A stretch of DNA of 64,000 bases, taken from assembly GCA_963843285.1 (NCBI GenBank), contig CAWJJO010000005.1, forward strand, positions 62,001-126,000. The letters are read 5' to 3'. The stretch comes from CAZDDB01 sp963843285 (GTDB lineage: Bacteria; Acidobacteriota; HRBIN11; JAKEFK01). Made by a program: the position numbers and the translations under genes. Below are positions 23,815 through 31,832 of the stretch, in pieces (positions within the stretch are counted from its first letter, which is position 1; each line of letters begins with the position of its first letter). The notes under the pieces are model-generated. The model did no database searches, had not been told where the DNA came from, and worked only from the letters and a program-made list of their open reading frames with translations.

Positions 23815-24009
23815 TCATACCTTTTTGACTTTAATTTTCCCAAACGTATTGTATCCAGCATGTCGGTGGATTCCGCTTGAATTGCGACGCAAAAGTTTGG
23901 GTGTGGCGACGTAGAGATCACCAGGTTTTTCAGAATCTATTACCTTGCAGCCACAAGTGGACAAACATTCCTGGTCAGCGCCCCGATCCAATACGTTACC
24001 CACCTGCAT
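23815..24009 (-). CDS. Small hypothetical protein (uncertain)
   Basis: This 64-residue frame (MQVGNVLDRGADQECLSTCG onward) has three Cys near 15-21 and a basic C-terminus ending GYNTFGKIKVKKV. It lies in a gap with no competing gene and its composition is protein-like, but no ribosome-binding site precedes the ATG and I do not recognise a family. It may be a chance frame. Confidence 0.3.
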   Translation of the reverse strand: MQVGNVLDRGADQECLSTCGCKVIDSEKPGDLYVATPKLLRRNSSGIHRHAGYNTFGKIKVKKV

Positions 24010-24081
24010 AGGCGCTGGGCGGTCGATTTGGCGGGTATACTAATTAGATCTTTGCATGTTCGTACAGGAGGAACACGAAAA

Positions 24082-24387
24082 ATGGCAGACTGGCACTTTG
24101 TTCAAGCCGATCCCGCGGAAGAGCTGGCAAACCTTCACTTCTTTTCTGTCAAGAAAAATCAGCCGGATGGAATCTTCGAATTTATCATCACTGTAAAGGA
24201 GTATGTGGATCAGAACCCGCAACGCATGCGCTTCTTTGCGCAGGCGGACCGGGAAGTGAATCAGAAGACAGCCTCTTTTCGGCCATTCGGCTGGGGTTCT
24301 ACGTTGATCGAAGCGCTGTCGGAATGTCTGAAACTGATTCGCCGGCACCCCTGTGAAACGGCAATTGCTCCATCGAGCAACGTGTAA
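24082..24387 (+). CDS. Small conserved-looking protein of unknown function
   Basis: I do not recognise this 101-residue protein (start MADWHFVQADPAEELANLHF). It is soluble, with no signal peptide or cysteine cluster, and looks like an alpha/beta fold with a helical C-terminus (TLIEALSECLKLIRRHPCE). The start at 24082 is strongly indicated by AGGAGG about 10 nt upstream; the longer open frame from 24028 has no such signal. It stands alone before the kinase gene, which has its own promoter. Confidence 0.75.
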   Translation: MADWHFVQADPAEELANLHFFSVKKNQPDGIFEFIITVKEYVDQNPQRMRFFAQADREVNQKTASFRPFGWGSTLIEALSECLKLIRRHPCETAIAPSSNV

Positions 24388-24451
24388 AACCCGATCGGCG
24401 GAAAAATAGTCCAGCCCCTTAGCTGATATCTAGAATCTAAAATTTGTATAT

Positions 24452-24500
24452 TTGTGTCTCCGGGCATACGAAGATAGAATAGGCCAGCCCTATTCTCGGA
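24452..24500 (+). promoter_or_regulatory. Promoter and ribosome-binding site of the Ser/Thr kinase gene
   Basis: TTGTGT at 24452-24457 and TAGAAT at 24475-24480 are 17 nt apart. A leader of about 27 nt would follow, with CGGAG at 24497-24501 before the ATG at 24514. Confidence 0.6.
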
Positions 24501-24513
24501 GATTTCGACAATC

Positions 24514-26955
24514 ATGCTTGGGAAGAACATAAATCAGTACAAGATTCTGGGGAAGTTAGGCGGCGGCGGAATGGGAGTCGTGTACCGGGCGGAAGATACG
24601 AAGCTCGGGCGTCAGGTTGCTCTAAAATTTCTGCCGGCGGAGCTTGCGCACGACCCTGCATCCCTGGAACGCTTCCAACGCGAAGCACGAGCGGCTTCCG
24701 CCTTGAATCATCCGAACATTTGTACGATTCACGATATTGATCACGGCGTTCCATCTGATGAAAGCGCGGATGTTCATTTCATCGCGATGGAGATGATGGA
24801 AGGAAAGACCCTCAAGCATGCGATTACGGGCAAACCATTGCCAGAGGAACAGCTGATCCATCTGGCAATTCAAATTGCAGATGCGCTGGATGCGGCGCAT
24901 GCAAAGGGAATCATTCACAGAGACATTAAGCCCGCAAATATTTTCCTCACCGATCGCGGCCAGGCAAAAATCCTGGATTTTGGCTTGGCCAAATTGACGC
25001 TTGAGGCGGCACTGGGTCCCGATGTTTCCGCGTTGCAAACGGAGACTCCGCTGGAAGCATTGACGAGCCCAGGCTCCACAGTTGGAACGGTTGCCTACAT
25101 GTCGCCGGAGCAGGCGCGGGGCGAAGCGCTCGATGTCCGAACCGATCTTTTTTCTTTTGGAGCGGTGCTGTACGAAATGGCATCCGGACATCAGGCGTTT
25201 CCGGGGAACACATCTGCCGTCATTTTCGAAAGACTGCTGACAAAAGCGCCGGCGCCCCTAGCGCAGCTCAATCCAGAACTGGTCCCGGAATTCGAAAGAA
25301 TTGTAAACAAGGCCCTGGAGAAAGATCGCGATGTCCGGTATCAGAGTGCCGCAGAGATGCGCGCCGATTTGAAGCGTCTGAAACGAGAGATCGACTCCGG
25401 CCGATCGTCCATCCATCAGGCAGCATCTCCCTCTACAACGATCCCGAGCGGGTCTTTAGAAGCATCCACGATTCAATCCCATCGCAATTCCCGCAAAATC
25501 GTGATTGGGGTTCTGGGTGTTCTGGCCTTCATTGCTGTGGCGGCATTTTTCTTTCTGCGCGGGAGGAGCAGTGGAGAATCGATTCATTCCCTTGCCGTGC
25601 TGCCTTTCCGGACTGTCACTGAAGACCCGGACACGGAGTTCCTGAGTGACGGCCTCACGGAGAGCACCATTAACAGTCTTTCACAAATTCCACATTTGCG
25701 GGTCCTTGCCAGCGGTACCGTCTTCACATACAAAGGGAAGCAAGTGGATCCCCGCACTGCCGGAAAAGATTTGAACGTAGATGCTGTAGTAACCGGAACG
25801 ATAACCCAACGCGGCGATACGCTCGTGATTCGCGCGGGTCTGGTAAAGGTTTCGGATGGCTCCCAAATCTGGGGTGATCAATACGATCGCAAGACATCCG
25901 ATATCTTGCAGGTTCAGTCCGCAATTGCTGGAAAAATTTCTGAACAATTAAAAGTGAAGCTGAGTGGTGAACAACAACGGAGGGTTTCGGGACAAGGCAC
26001 CGATAACACGGAAGCCTATCAGCATTACATCAAAGGACGCTTCTACTGGAACAAGAGGACTGCCGAGGGATTCAAGAAAGCAGTCGAGGAGTTTCAGGCT
26101 GCCGTGGAAAAGGATCCCGGATATGCGATCGCGTATTCGGGTTTGGCCGACACTTACGCGCTGATGAGTGATTACGGGGTGTCTTCGGGGAAAGAAGCGG
26201 CGCCGAAAGCAAAAAGCGCAGCGCTAAAAGCGCTTGAGATAGACGATCAACTTGCAGAAGCGCACACCTCTCGGGCCTATGTCTTCGCCTTCTACGAATG
26301 GAATTGGCCCCAGGCCGAGTTTGAATTCAAGCGCGCCATTGAGTTGAATCCAAATTACGCAACCGCATATCAATGGTACGCCAATAACCTTGTGGTTCGG
26401 GGTGAGTTCGAGCAGGGATTGTCCATGATCCGGCGCGCCCAGGAGGTGGACCCCCTTTCGCTGATCATCAGTGATAATTTTGGATGGTCCTACTATTTTG
26501 CAGGTCGTTACGATGAGGCTATCCGCCAATACCAGAAAACAGTGGAGATGGATCCTTCGTTCGTCCCGGCGTTGAATGATCTTGGGCTGGCCTATCTACA
26601 GAAAGGAATGTATGCGGAAGCGGAAAAGCAGTTCCTAAGAGTGAAAGAACTTTCGGACGCATTCGGAAGCCAAAGCCTTGCCATGCTGTACGCCTTATCC
26701 GGCAAGAAGGATGAGGCCCACAGGATACTAAACGAACAACTGAAGCTTGCAGCTACTGAATTTGTGTCCCCATATGTAATCGCACAAATATATTCATCTC
26801 TCAATGAACGCGATCAGGCGTTCCAATGGTTGGAAAAAGCTTTTGAAGCACGTGAATCCCAGATGACGAGCTTTGTTCCGGATCCGCTTTTTGCAAATCT
26901 TCGTTCTGATCCCCGGTTCTCGGACCTGAAACAGCGAATTGGTTTCTGGAAATAA
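24514..26955 (+). CDS. Membrane Ser/Thr protein kinase with TolB-like and TPR regions
   Basis: The 813-residue protein starts with a Hanks-type kinase domain: glycine loop GKLGGGGMGVVY near 13-24, catalytic Lys38 (VALKFL), HRDIKPAN near 133-140, DFG near 154-156, and SPGSTVGTVAYMSPEQARG in the activation segment. A single membrane helix (IVIGVLGVLAFIAVAAFFFL) lies near 329-348. Outside it is a FlgO/TolB-like region (SLAVLPFRTVTEDPDTEFLS, near 360-480) and then several TPR units to the end. This architecture is common in Acidobacteriota and relatives and suggests a sensor that passes envelope signals to cytoplasmic phosphorylation. Partner proteins are not identified here. Confidence 0.92.
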   Translation: MLGKNINQYKILGKLGGGGMGVVYRAEDTKLGRQVALKFLPAELAHDPASLERFQREARAASALNHPNICTIHDIDHGVPSDESADVHFIAMEMMEGKTLKHAITGKPLPEEQLIHLAIQIADALDAAHAKGIIHRDIKPANIFLTDRGQAKILDFGLAKLTLEAALGPDVSALQTETPLEALTSPGSTVGTVAYMSPEQARGEALDVRTDLFSFGAVLYEMASGHQAFPGNTSAVIFERLLTKAPAPLAQLNPELVPEFERIVNKALEKDRDVRYQSAAEMRADLKRLKREIDSGRSSIHQAASPSTTIPSGSLEASTIQSHRNSRKIVIGVLGVLAFIAVAAFFFLRGRSSGESIHSLAVLPFRTVTEDPDTEFLSDGLTESTINSLSQIPHLRVLASGTVFTYKGKQVDPRTAGKDLNVDAVVTGTITQRGDTLVIRAGLVKVSDGSQIWGDQYDRKTSDILQVQSAIAGKISEQLKVKLSGEQQRRVSGQGTDNTEAYQHYIKGRFYWNKRTAEGFKKAVEEFQAAVEKDPGYAIAYSGLADTYALMSDYGVSSGKEAAPKAKSAALKALEIDDQLAEAHTSRAYVFAFYEWNWPQAEFEFKRAIELNPNYATAYQWYANNLVVRGEFEQGLSMIRRAQEVDPLSLIISDNFGWSYYFAGRYDEAIRQYQKTVEMDPSFVPALNDLGLAYLQKGMYAEAEKQFLRVKELSDAFGSQSLAMLYALSGKKDEAHRILNEQLKLAATEFVSPYVIAQIYSSLNERDQAFQWLEKAFEARESQMTSFVPDPLFANLRSDPRFSDLKQRIGFWK

Positions 26956-26988
26956 TTCTAAACATTCAGACCACACAAGTTTGTTCGT

Positions 26989-27040
26989 ACGTCAACTATC
27001 TCTGCTTCAAAGGAGCGGCTGAAATAGTGGATGGCGCAAC
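26989..27040 (-). pseudogene. Fragment of a second CPBP-protease-like C-terminus
   Basis: On the minus strand these bases read HYFSRSFEAEIVDV, close to the C-terminal RYFNRSVEAETVEV of the CPBP protein encoded at 29103-29972. DNA similarity over about 50 nt is also clear. Nothing of the rest of such a gene is present, so it is a relic of a duplicate or a recombination scar. Confidence 0.5.
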
Positions 27041-27044
27041 TGAA

Positions 27045-27191
27045 CTACCAACTGGCTACATTTTCCCAGCCTGGAAAAGGCGCATTTTCGATGTGGTAAC
27101 CGTTGAGTGAATTCTTGTCTGCAACGACCCGGATATTCGTTAGCACGCGAAGGCGATTTAGAAATTCGGCGTAAGAACCTTCAGCCGTCAA
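27045..27191 (-). CDS. Short open frame of unknown origin, possibly a gene remnant
   Basis: A 48-codon frame on the minus strand starts with TTG inside the 3' end of the PIN gene and reads LTAEGSYAEFLNRLRVLTNI then RVVADKNSLNGYHIENAPFP and GWENVASW before a TAG. The composition looks like real protein rather than a random frame, but it has no ribosome-binding site and I do not recognise it. It may be the last exon-like piece of a truncated gene, next to the CPBP relic. Confidence 0.3.
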   Translation of the reverse strand: MTAEGSYAEFLNRLRVLTNIRVVADKNSLNGYHIENAPFPGWENVASW

Positions 27192-27621
27192 GAAGCTCAG
27201 GATCTATCTCTGCAGTTAAAGCGAGAAATTCTTCCGGCGTTAGCACAGGTAACGCGTCGACCTTGAAATCAGCCTTATTTCTGGTGATCAGGAAGTCGGC
27301 GTGGACCTGTACAGCGGAATAATATTGGATTGCGTCCTCGAAATCCTTGAAACCGGACACGAGCGAAAGGTCAATCACCCTTTCTTCCACAGGCGCTACA
27401 TGAAACACGACGCGGATCTTCTCAAGGATTTGCATCGCCTTCCCTCTTTTCAGTTCTTTCGATAGTAGATAGAAGAGTGTTGGGAAAGTGAGAGCCGAGA
27501 GGTGTCCTTGAACTTTCTTTTGCTCGATGATAGAGAACAATCGTGCGGCCGGCGCGTAGAATCGCTCACGCTTTAGAAAGATGTCCAGTACGAAGCTGAT
27601 GTCGCAAAGAACGCTTTTCAC
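27181..27621 (-). CDS. PIN-domain protein (toxin of an RHH/PIN pair)
   Basis: The 146-residue protein has the PIN layout: first acidic residue in LCDISFVLDIFLKRE near 6-13, a helical middle, Asp in GFKDFEDAIQYYSA near 88-98 and the strand ADFLITRNKADF with Asp near 108-118. It is predicted to be a Mg-dependent ribonuclease toxin. Its start overlaps the stop of the upstream antitoxin-type gene by 4 nt (ATGA type), supporting one toxin-antitoxin operon. No sequence sign of inactivation. Confidence 0.8.
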   Translation of the reverse strand: MKSVLCDISFVLDIFLKRERFYAPAARLFSIIEQKKVQGHLSALTFPTLFYLLSKELKRGKAMQILEKIRVVFHVAPVEERVIDLSLVSGFKDFEDAIQYYSAVQVHADFLITRNKADFKVDALPVLTPEEFLALTAEIDPELLDG

Positions 27622-27866
27622 ATGTATTTCTTTGCAAGGTGTCGTTCGTAGGCCGCTTTCAATTTTTCTGTGTCGCTTCTGCCGTAAAGAACTCCGGCAA
27701 TTTCGGCAAGGACAGGTGATTCTTTCGTTCTACTTTCCTCTTGTCGTGCCACGGACTTAAAGTAATCTTCGACCATTCGTGAGAGGCTGATCCCCCGTGT
27801 TCGAGCGGTCTTTTTCGCCATTCGAATCGATGCGTTGTCCAGCCGCAAAGTAAGTTTTGTTGTCAT
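27618..27866 (-). CDS. Ribbon-helix-helix antitoxin-type protein (DUF6364-like)
   Basis: The 82-residue protein starts MTTKLTLRLDNASIRMAKKT, a beta-strand followed by helix of the RHH DNA-binding fold, then ARTRGISLSRMVEDYFKSV, the second helix. The C-terminal part (LKAAYERHLAKKYM) would bind the toxin. The start at 27866 is supported by GGAGGGG 5-11 nt upstream; the frame from 27878 lacks this. An inverted repeat upstream is a likely self-regulation site. Confidence 0.75.
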   Translation of the reverse strand: MTTKLTLRLDNASIRMAKKTARTRGISLSRMVEDYFKSVARQEESRTKESPVLAEIAGVLYGRSDTEKLKAAYERHLAKKYM

Positions 27867-27881
27867 GCGCCCCTCCACTCA

Positions 27882-27910
27882 GACGTACATATTATTATTA
27901 TTTATACGTC
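27882..27910 (-). promoter_or_regulatory. Possible operator of the RHH/PIN pair
   Basis: GACGTA (27882-27887) and TACGTC (27905-27910) are inverted copies flanking an ATT-rich spacer that could hold the -10 region on the minus strand. RHH antitoxins bind such short palindromes. The site lies 16 nt before the antitoxin start. Confidence 0.45.
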
Positions 27911-28320
27911 ATAAGTCAAGGCTGATGAATCATCCCATGGTCTCGTTGCTCGTGATAAAATAAAAAACTATCCAAATATGCAGTGCCTACGCTTACGCCG
28001 AACCAGCCTGTGGAAAAGCCATGGGCCAGGTGACGTACACACCGCAAAATCTGGCGCTGCCTGGCCCACCACTAACACGGACCGCTGGATCGTGGAAGGC
28101 GAACAGATTACTGACATGGATCCGGAAAAAGCTCGAGCTGTCAAACCTCTGCAGGCTGTTCCATCCTGATCTCTTTTTCACCGATCGGCGCAACGGATCC
28201 TCTGGCCGCATGATGTCTTTTATCGCAATCTAAGTGTCGGCATTTGGGCGATTCATCTGTAAGAATGTACTGCTTGTGTGATAACATCAAAACAGTTTTC
28301 AACTTCAACACTGGAGAAAG
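27911..28320. other. Gene-poor stretch between the RHH/PIN pair and the outer-membrane protein gene
   Basis: Short frames here do not resemble proteins, overlap each other on several frames and lack ribosome-binding sites. No tRNA, hairpin terminator or repeat family member was found. The promoter of the following gene should lie near 28260-28300, but no strong -35/-10 pair is visible. Confidence 0.5.
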
Positions 28321-28983
28321 ATGATGAGGCATAACAAGAAAATCAATTTTGTTAGGGTGACTTTGTTTATCATGCTTACCTTATTAGCATCCGCAATTCC
28401 TTCAGCTGTTTTTGCAGAGACTGAAATAACGGGTGTTATCGGAGGAATGGTAGGCGGCGATCTGAACAATATTATCGAGGACAATTTTTCGGTGAAAGGA
28501 ACTTTCGATAATGCGCCGCTCTATGGAGGGCGCATCGGTTGGATTGGAAGATTTTTCGGTGTGGAAGGAAGCTTTGTTGCCAGCCCCAGCGGACTTGCGG
28601 TATCGATTCCCGATTTTCCCGTCAGCCTGGATGCCAGAGTATATTACCTGGAAGGAAACGTATTATTGATTCCTATTCCAGGGCCGATCTCACCATTTTT
28701 TACAGCAGGCGCTGGTTTGCATTCCTATAAATTCGAGCTCAGCGCCGGTTCTGTTTCGGTGAGTGGAGAAAACACGGATGTTCAGAAGTTTGGGTACAAT
28801 TTTGGCGGCGGATTAAAAATCAACATCAGCCACATCGTTTTACGCGGCGAAGTACGCGATCACGTAACACCCATCGGCCCTGGGGATTTCTCGATTGAAG
28901 ATATACTTCCGGGAACTGCAATCGACACAGACCGCAAATTGCACAACGTGGAGATCTCGGCTGGAATCGGCGTGCGATTCTGA
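28321..28983 (+). CDS. Outer-membrane beta-barrel protein
   Basis: The 220-residue protein has a signal peptide (to about residue 32, ...IPSAVFA-ETE) and then alternating amphipathic strands, many with Gly/aromatic residues, ending in a final strand NVEISAGIGVRF with a C-terminal Phe, the usual mark of BAM substrates. It resembles small OmpW/OmpA-barrel-like proteins with eight strands. GGAGAAAG precedes two ATGs; the first (28321) is reported and the second (28324) is equally likely by spacing. Function is unknown. A 9-bp hairpin follows its stop. Confidence 0.75.
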   Translation: MMRHNKKINFVRVTLFIMLTLLASAIPSAVFAETEITGVIGGMVGGDLNNIIEDNFSVKGTFDNAPLYGGRIGWIGRFFGVEGSFVASPSGLAVSIPDFPVSLDARVYYLEGNVLLIPIPGPISPFFTAGAGLHSYKFELSAGSVSVSGENTDVQKFGYNFGGGLKINISHIVLRGEVRDHVTPIGPGDFSIEDILPGTAIDTDRKLHNVEISAGIGVRF

Positions 28984-28997
28984 AATAAAAGACATGC

Positions 28998-29020
28998 GGG
29001 GCGCGAATGCCTCGCGCCCC
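28998..29020. terminator. GC-rich hairpin between convergent genes
   Basis: GGGGCGCGA (28998-29006) and TCGCGCCCC (29012-29020) form a perfect 9-bp stem with a 5-nt loop. On the minus strand a T-rich stretch follows, so it best fits termination of the CPBP gene; on the plus strand there is no T-run. Confidence 0.5.
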
Positions 29021-29102
29021 CGTGAATCCGACGAACTTAATTCTTCGCCCAGGACCACGCTGAGATACACCAACCCGCGTCGGTTCTCCGCAATGCAACC
29101 GG

Positions 29103-29972
29103 TCAGACCTCAACTGTCTCTGCTTCAACGGAGCGGTTGAAATAGCGGACGCCAGCAACACCCAGCAACAGCAGCGCAACGCCAAGCAGATCAAACCAGA
29201 GCGGCTGGAAAACGATGGTATCTGCAGGTGTTGTAGTGAATCCCTGGATATCAACGGCAAACGCACGGGTCAATAGAAATGGAAGACTGTTGTAAAGCGC
29301 ATGAGCAACGATGCACATCAATAGCGATCTGGTTTCGAGCTTCAACCAAACGAGAAATGCGCCGATCAGGAAGGCGTTGATCACGAGCCACGGCAAAATG
29401 TGAACTACTGCAAATAGAGTAGTAGAAATAAAAAAGGCGGTGGAAAGCGGATAGCGTTCTCGCAGTCCTTCCAGCATAACTCCCCGAAAAATCAACTCTT
29501 CGGTGACCGGGGCCATGATCCCGACCGCAAGAAGCACCCCCGGCAAACTTTGCTGATACAGTTTCTCAAACAGTTCTACATATGGTTTTGGAAGCGGCTC
29601 AATGGATTGAAGAAAATTACTGAGCTCGCTTGTAAGGATCATGATTCCAAAAACGGAAATCAGTACGGAGACAAGAACAGTAAGATTGACACGACCCGAA
29701 AATACCAGAGCAGCCAGCGAGAACCCGGCCAAAATCGCTCCGGCTTCGGCAGTCAACAGACCGGATACCGCGTGGCTGATCGCCATATTAATCCAGCCTG
29801 TATCCTGGAATAGCGGACCCGGAATGCGCGAAACAATCAGACCCGTTAGAAGCTGCAGGAAAACCAGCGCGACCACCAATCCCATACAGTGCAGGATCGT
29901 CAAATGCGGCTCTTCTGCCGGCAGGACTGCTTCGTCATCCGAATGCTGTGATTCTAATTCTTCATTGGCCAT
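29103..29972 (-). CDS. CPBP-family intramembrane glutamic protease
   Basis: The 289-residue polytopic protein has the CPBP (Abi/Rce1-type) motifs: EELIFRGVML near 163-172, with the Glu-Glu catalytic pair and Arg, then TTLFAVVHILPWL near 187-199 with the conserved His, and AFLIGAFLVWLKLETRSL near 203-220 followed by a His in CIVAHALYNS. Six to eight hydrophobic helices surround them. Such proteases process membrane proteins or prenylated peptides; the substrate is unknown. The start at 29972 (MANEELESQ) is chosen; 29981 is possible. It is divergent from the CmpB-like gene across a short shared promoter region. Confidence 0.85.
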   Translation of the reverse strand: MANEELESQHSDDEAVLPAEEPHLTILHCMGLVVALVFLQLLTGLIVSRIPGPLFQDTGWINMAISHAVSGLLTAEAGAILAGFSLAALVFSGRVNLTVLVSVLISVFGIMILTSELSNFLQSIEPLPKPYVELFEKLYQQSLPGVLLAVGIMAPVTEELIFRGVMLEGLRERYPLSTAFFISTTLFAVVHILPWLVINAFLIGAFLVWLKLETRSLLMCIVAHALYNSLPFLLTRAFAVDIQGFTTTPADTIVFQPLWFDLLGVALLLLGVAGVRYFNRSVEAETVEV

Positions 29973-30004
29973 AACGTGCAAATATACTATAAGATTTCCA
30001 CATG
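29965..30004 (+). promoter_or_regulatory. Promoter of the CmpB-like gene, leaderless arrangement
   Basis: TTGGCC (29965-29970) and TATAAG (29988-29993) are 17 nt apart and the ATG at 30002 is 8 nt after the -10. No Shine-Dalgarno sequence is present. The -35 overlaps the start codon of the divergent CPBP gene. Confidence 0.55.
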
Positions 30005-30433
30005 ACTCTATCCATCTGGATGCGCTTCTTGATTTATGGAATGATCGGCTGGTGTTTTGAAATCGCTTTTACAGGAATCAAACATCTCCTCCGATCCCGA
30101 TTCCATGACTGGAGTCTCTTTGGTAAAAGTTACATCTGGATGCTACCGATTTACGGTCTGGCAGCTTTTCTGTTCGAACCCGTTCACAATGCCTTGAGAT
30201 TACATGCATGGCCTTTGCGTGGAATCATTTACACCATGGGTTTCTTTGCCGTTGAGTTCGCTACCGGATGGATACTAAAACTGCTGACCGGAAATTGTCC
30301 GTGGGATTACACAAACAAGACTAGATACCATGTGATGGGGTTCATCCGCTGGGACTACGCTCCGATCTGGTTTGGCTTCTGTTTTGGACTCGAACAACTT
30401 CATGATCTTTTACTTCGCGTGACGATCGATTAA
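30002..30433 (+). CDS. CmpB-like (putative ABC-transporter type IV) membrane protein
   Basis: The 143-residue protein has four hydrophobic helices and segments typical of the PF06541 (CmpB) group: FLIYGMIGWCFEIAFTGI near 9-26, SLFGKSYIWMLPIYGLAAFL near 38-57 and the C-terminal LLTGNCPWDYTNKTRYHVMG near 95-114. Despite the family name, transport function is not proved. It is followed directly by a CACGGAA repeat arm and then the aminotransferase gene. Confidence 0.7.
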   Translation: MTLSIWMRFLIYGMIGWCFEIAFTGIKHLLRSRFHDWSLFGKSYIWMLPIYGLAAFLFEPVHNALRLHAWPLRGIIYTMGFFAVEFATGWILKLLTGNCPWDYTNKTRYHVMGFIRWDYAPIWFGFCFGLEQLHDLLLRVTID

Positions 30434-30462
30434 GCACGGAAACACGGAATACACGGAAAGAC
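30434..30462. repeat. CACGGAA repeat arm
   Basis: GCACGGAAACACGGAATACA then CGGAAAG follows the stop codon of the CmpB-like gene at once. It equals the left arm of the inverted repeat at 17986-18061 but has no right arm here. Confidence 0.65.
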
Positions 30463-30477
30463 AAGACAATTCTCATG

Positions 30478-30492
30478 TAGAATAGTGCCATG
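30478..30492 (+). promoter_or_regulatory. -10-like box directly before the aminotransferase start
   Basis: TAGAAT at 30478-30483 lies 6 nt before the ATG at 30490; no Shine-Dalgarno sequence and no convincing -35 are seen. Confidence 0.4.
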
Positions 30493-31605
30493 AAAATAGA
30501 AACATTTGAGATGGAGCGAATGCAATCCACGTGGGAAAATCGCGTGGAATACAATCTTTCCGAAAGTGGCGTGCATCCGATGTCCCTTGGCGAACTGCTG
30601 GAAGGACACCGGAACGTTGCAGAGAATCTCAACCGGCAGGAACTGGGCTATGCGCAATCGAACGGGACAATTGGCCTGCGAACGAGAATCTCGGATCTTT
30701 ATCCCGGCTCTACACCGGAATACATTCAAGTAGCAAACGGCACTTCGGAAGCCAATTTCATCACAATCTGGAGTCTCCTAGAAGATGGTGACGAGGTTGT
30801 GTTCATGCTTCCCAATTACATGCAGATGTGGGGGCTCTCTCGCGGATTCAAAGGAACGGTGCGGGTCTTTCCTTTGAGAGAGGAGACTGGCTGGCGGCCC
30901 GATCTGGATGAGCTGCGAAGGGTAGTGAGCTCAAAGACAAAATTGATTGCCGTCTGTAATCCGAACAATCCTACAGGCGCAATTTTGACGCGCGAAGAAA
31001 TGCTTGAAATTGTCAGAATTGCCGATCAGGCCGGCGCATGGCTTGTCGCAGATGAAGTCTATCTCGGCGCGGAACGAATCTGCGCGCGCACGTCGAGTTT
31101 TTGGGGACTCAGCGACCGCGTGATCGTTACCTGCGGTCTCTCAAAAGCCTATGGACTTCCGGGTTTACGAATCGGATGGATTGTAGCCCCGCCGGATCTC
31201 ATTGCGAAACTCTGGGCATATCATGATTACACGACAATCGGGCCTTCGATGCTGAGCGATGTACTGGCACAGATCGCGCTTGAACCAGCAACACGAGAGA
31301 GAATTTTCGCACGCACCCGTGGAATTCTGCGAGCAAATTATCCCGTGCTGCATCAATGGATCCGGGATCATGGCGATCTCTTTTCCCTGGTGGAACCACA
31401 GGCAGGAGCAATCGCATATTTCCGATACAACTTCCCGATCGATTCGCTGGAACTTGTCGAGCGGCTGTTACATGAAAAGAGCGTGTTGATCGTGCCGGGC
31501 AAACACTTCGGAATGGAGAATTATCTCCGCATCGGTTATGGATCGCCTGTTGACTACATTCGCGCAGGCCTCAACCGGATTGATGAGATGTTCCAGCTCT
31601 TGTAG
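30490..31605 (+). CDS. Class I/II PLP-dependent aminotransferase
   Basis: The 371-residue fold-type I enzyme has the PLP-binding Lys in TCGLSKAYGLPGLRIGWI near 217-234, the AVCNPNNPTGAIL segment near 155-167 with the cofactor-contacting Asn, and LVADEVYL near 180-187 with the Asp that pairs the pyridine nitrogen. The C-terminal FGMENYLRIGYG holds the substrate-carboxylate Arg. Sequence style is that of capreomycidine-synthase/LL-DAP-aminotransferase-like members, but the amino-acid substrate cannot be told. Its TAG stop is supplied by the left end of a repeat element. Confidence 0.85.
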   Translation: MKIETFEMERMQSTWENRVEYNLSESGVHPMSLGELLEGHRNVAENLNRQELGYAQSNGTIGLRTRISDLYPGSTPEYIQVANGTSEANFITIWSLLEDGDEVVFMLPNYMQMWGLSRGFKGTVRVFPLREETGWRPDLDELRRVVSSKTKLIAVCNPNNPTGAILTREEMLEIVRIADQAGAWLVADEVYLGAERICARTSSFWGLSDRVIVTCGLSKAYGLPGLRIGWIVAPPDLIAKLWAYHDYTTIGPSMLSDVLAQIALEPATRERIFARTRGILRANYPVLHQWIRDHGDLFSLVEPQAGAIAYFRYNFPIDSLELVERLLHEKSVLIVPGKHFGMENYLRIGYGSPVDYIRAGLNRIDEMFQLL

Positions 31606-31832
31606 GGGCGAAGCATTTGCCGCGGGAACAACAAGATCACTAAAGTAATTCGACTTCAAATACAACTTTGACTCCTCAAGTGCGAGCAAATACTCCGCCC
31701 GCCCGCGGTACAAGATTTCATGCTTTGCGTGACGGGCTGAGCATTTTCAACTGTGAACAAGAATGGGTACTGCTGCGATAGGTGCGCGTACAACACGGGG
31801 CAACACAACGGTGGAAAATGCTCAGCCCCTAC
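31602..31832. mobile_element. 231-bp double-hairpin repeat element, copy 2
   Basis: It starts GTAGGGGCGAAGCATTTGCC and ends GTGGAAAATGCTCAGCCCC then TAC; GGGCTGAGCATTTTC recurs inside near 31736-31750. Order and spacing of these motifs match copy 1 at 9837-10072, while the loop sequences differ. Its two ends provide the TAG stop codons of the convergent aminotransferase (31603-31605) and oxidoreductase (31831-31829). Confidence 0.75.

Noticed and set aside
27978..28233. Overlapping 63-72 codon frames before the outer-membrane protein gene
   Set aside because: They overlap in several frames, have no ribosome-binding site and no protein-like composition.
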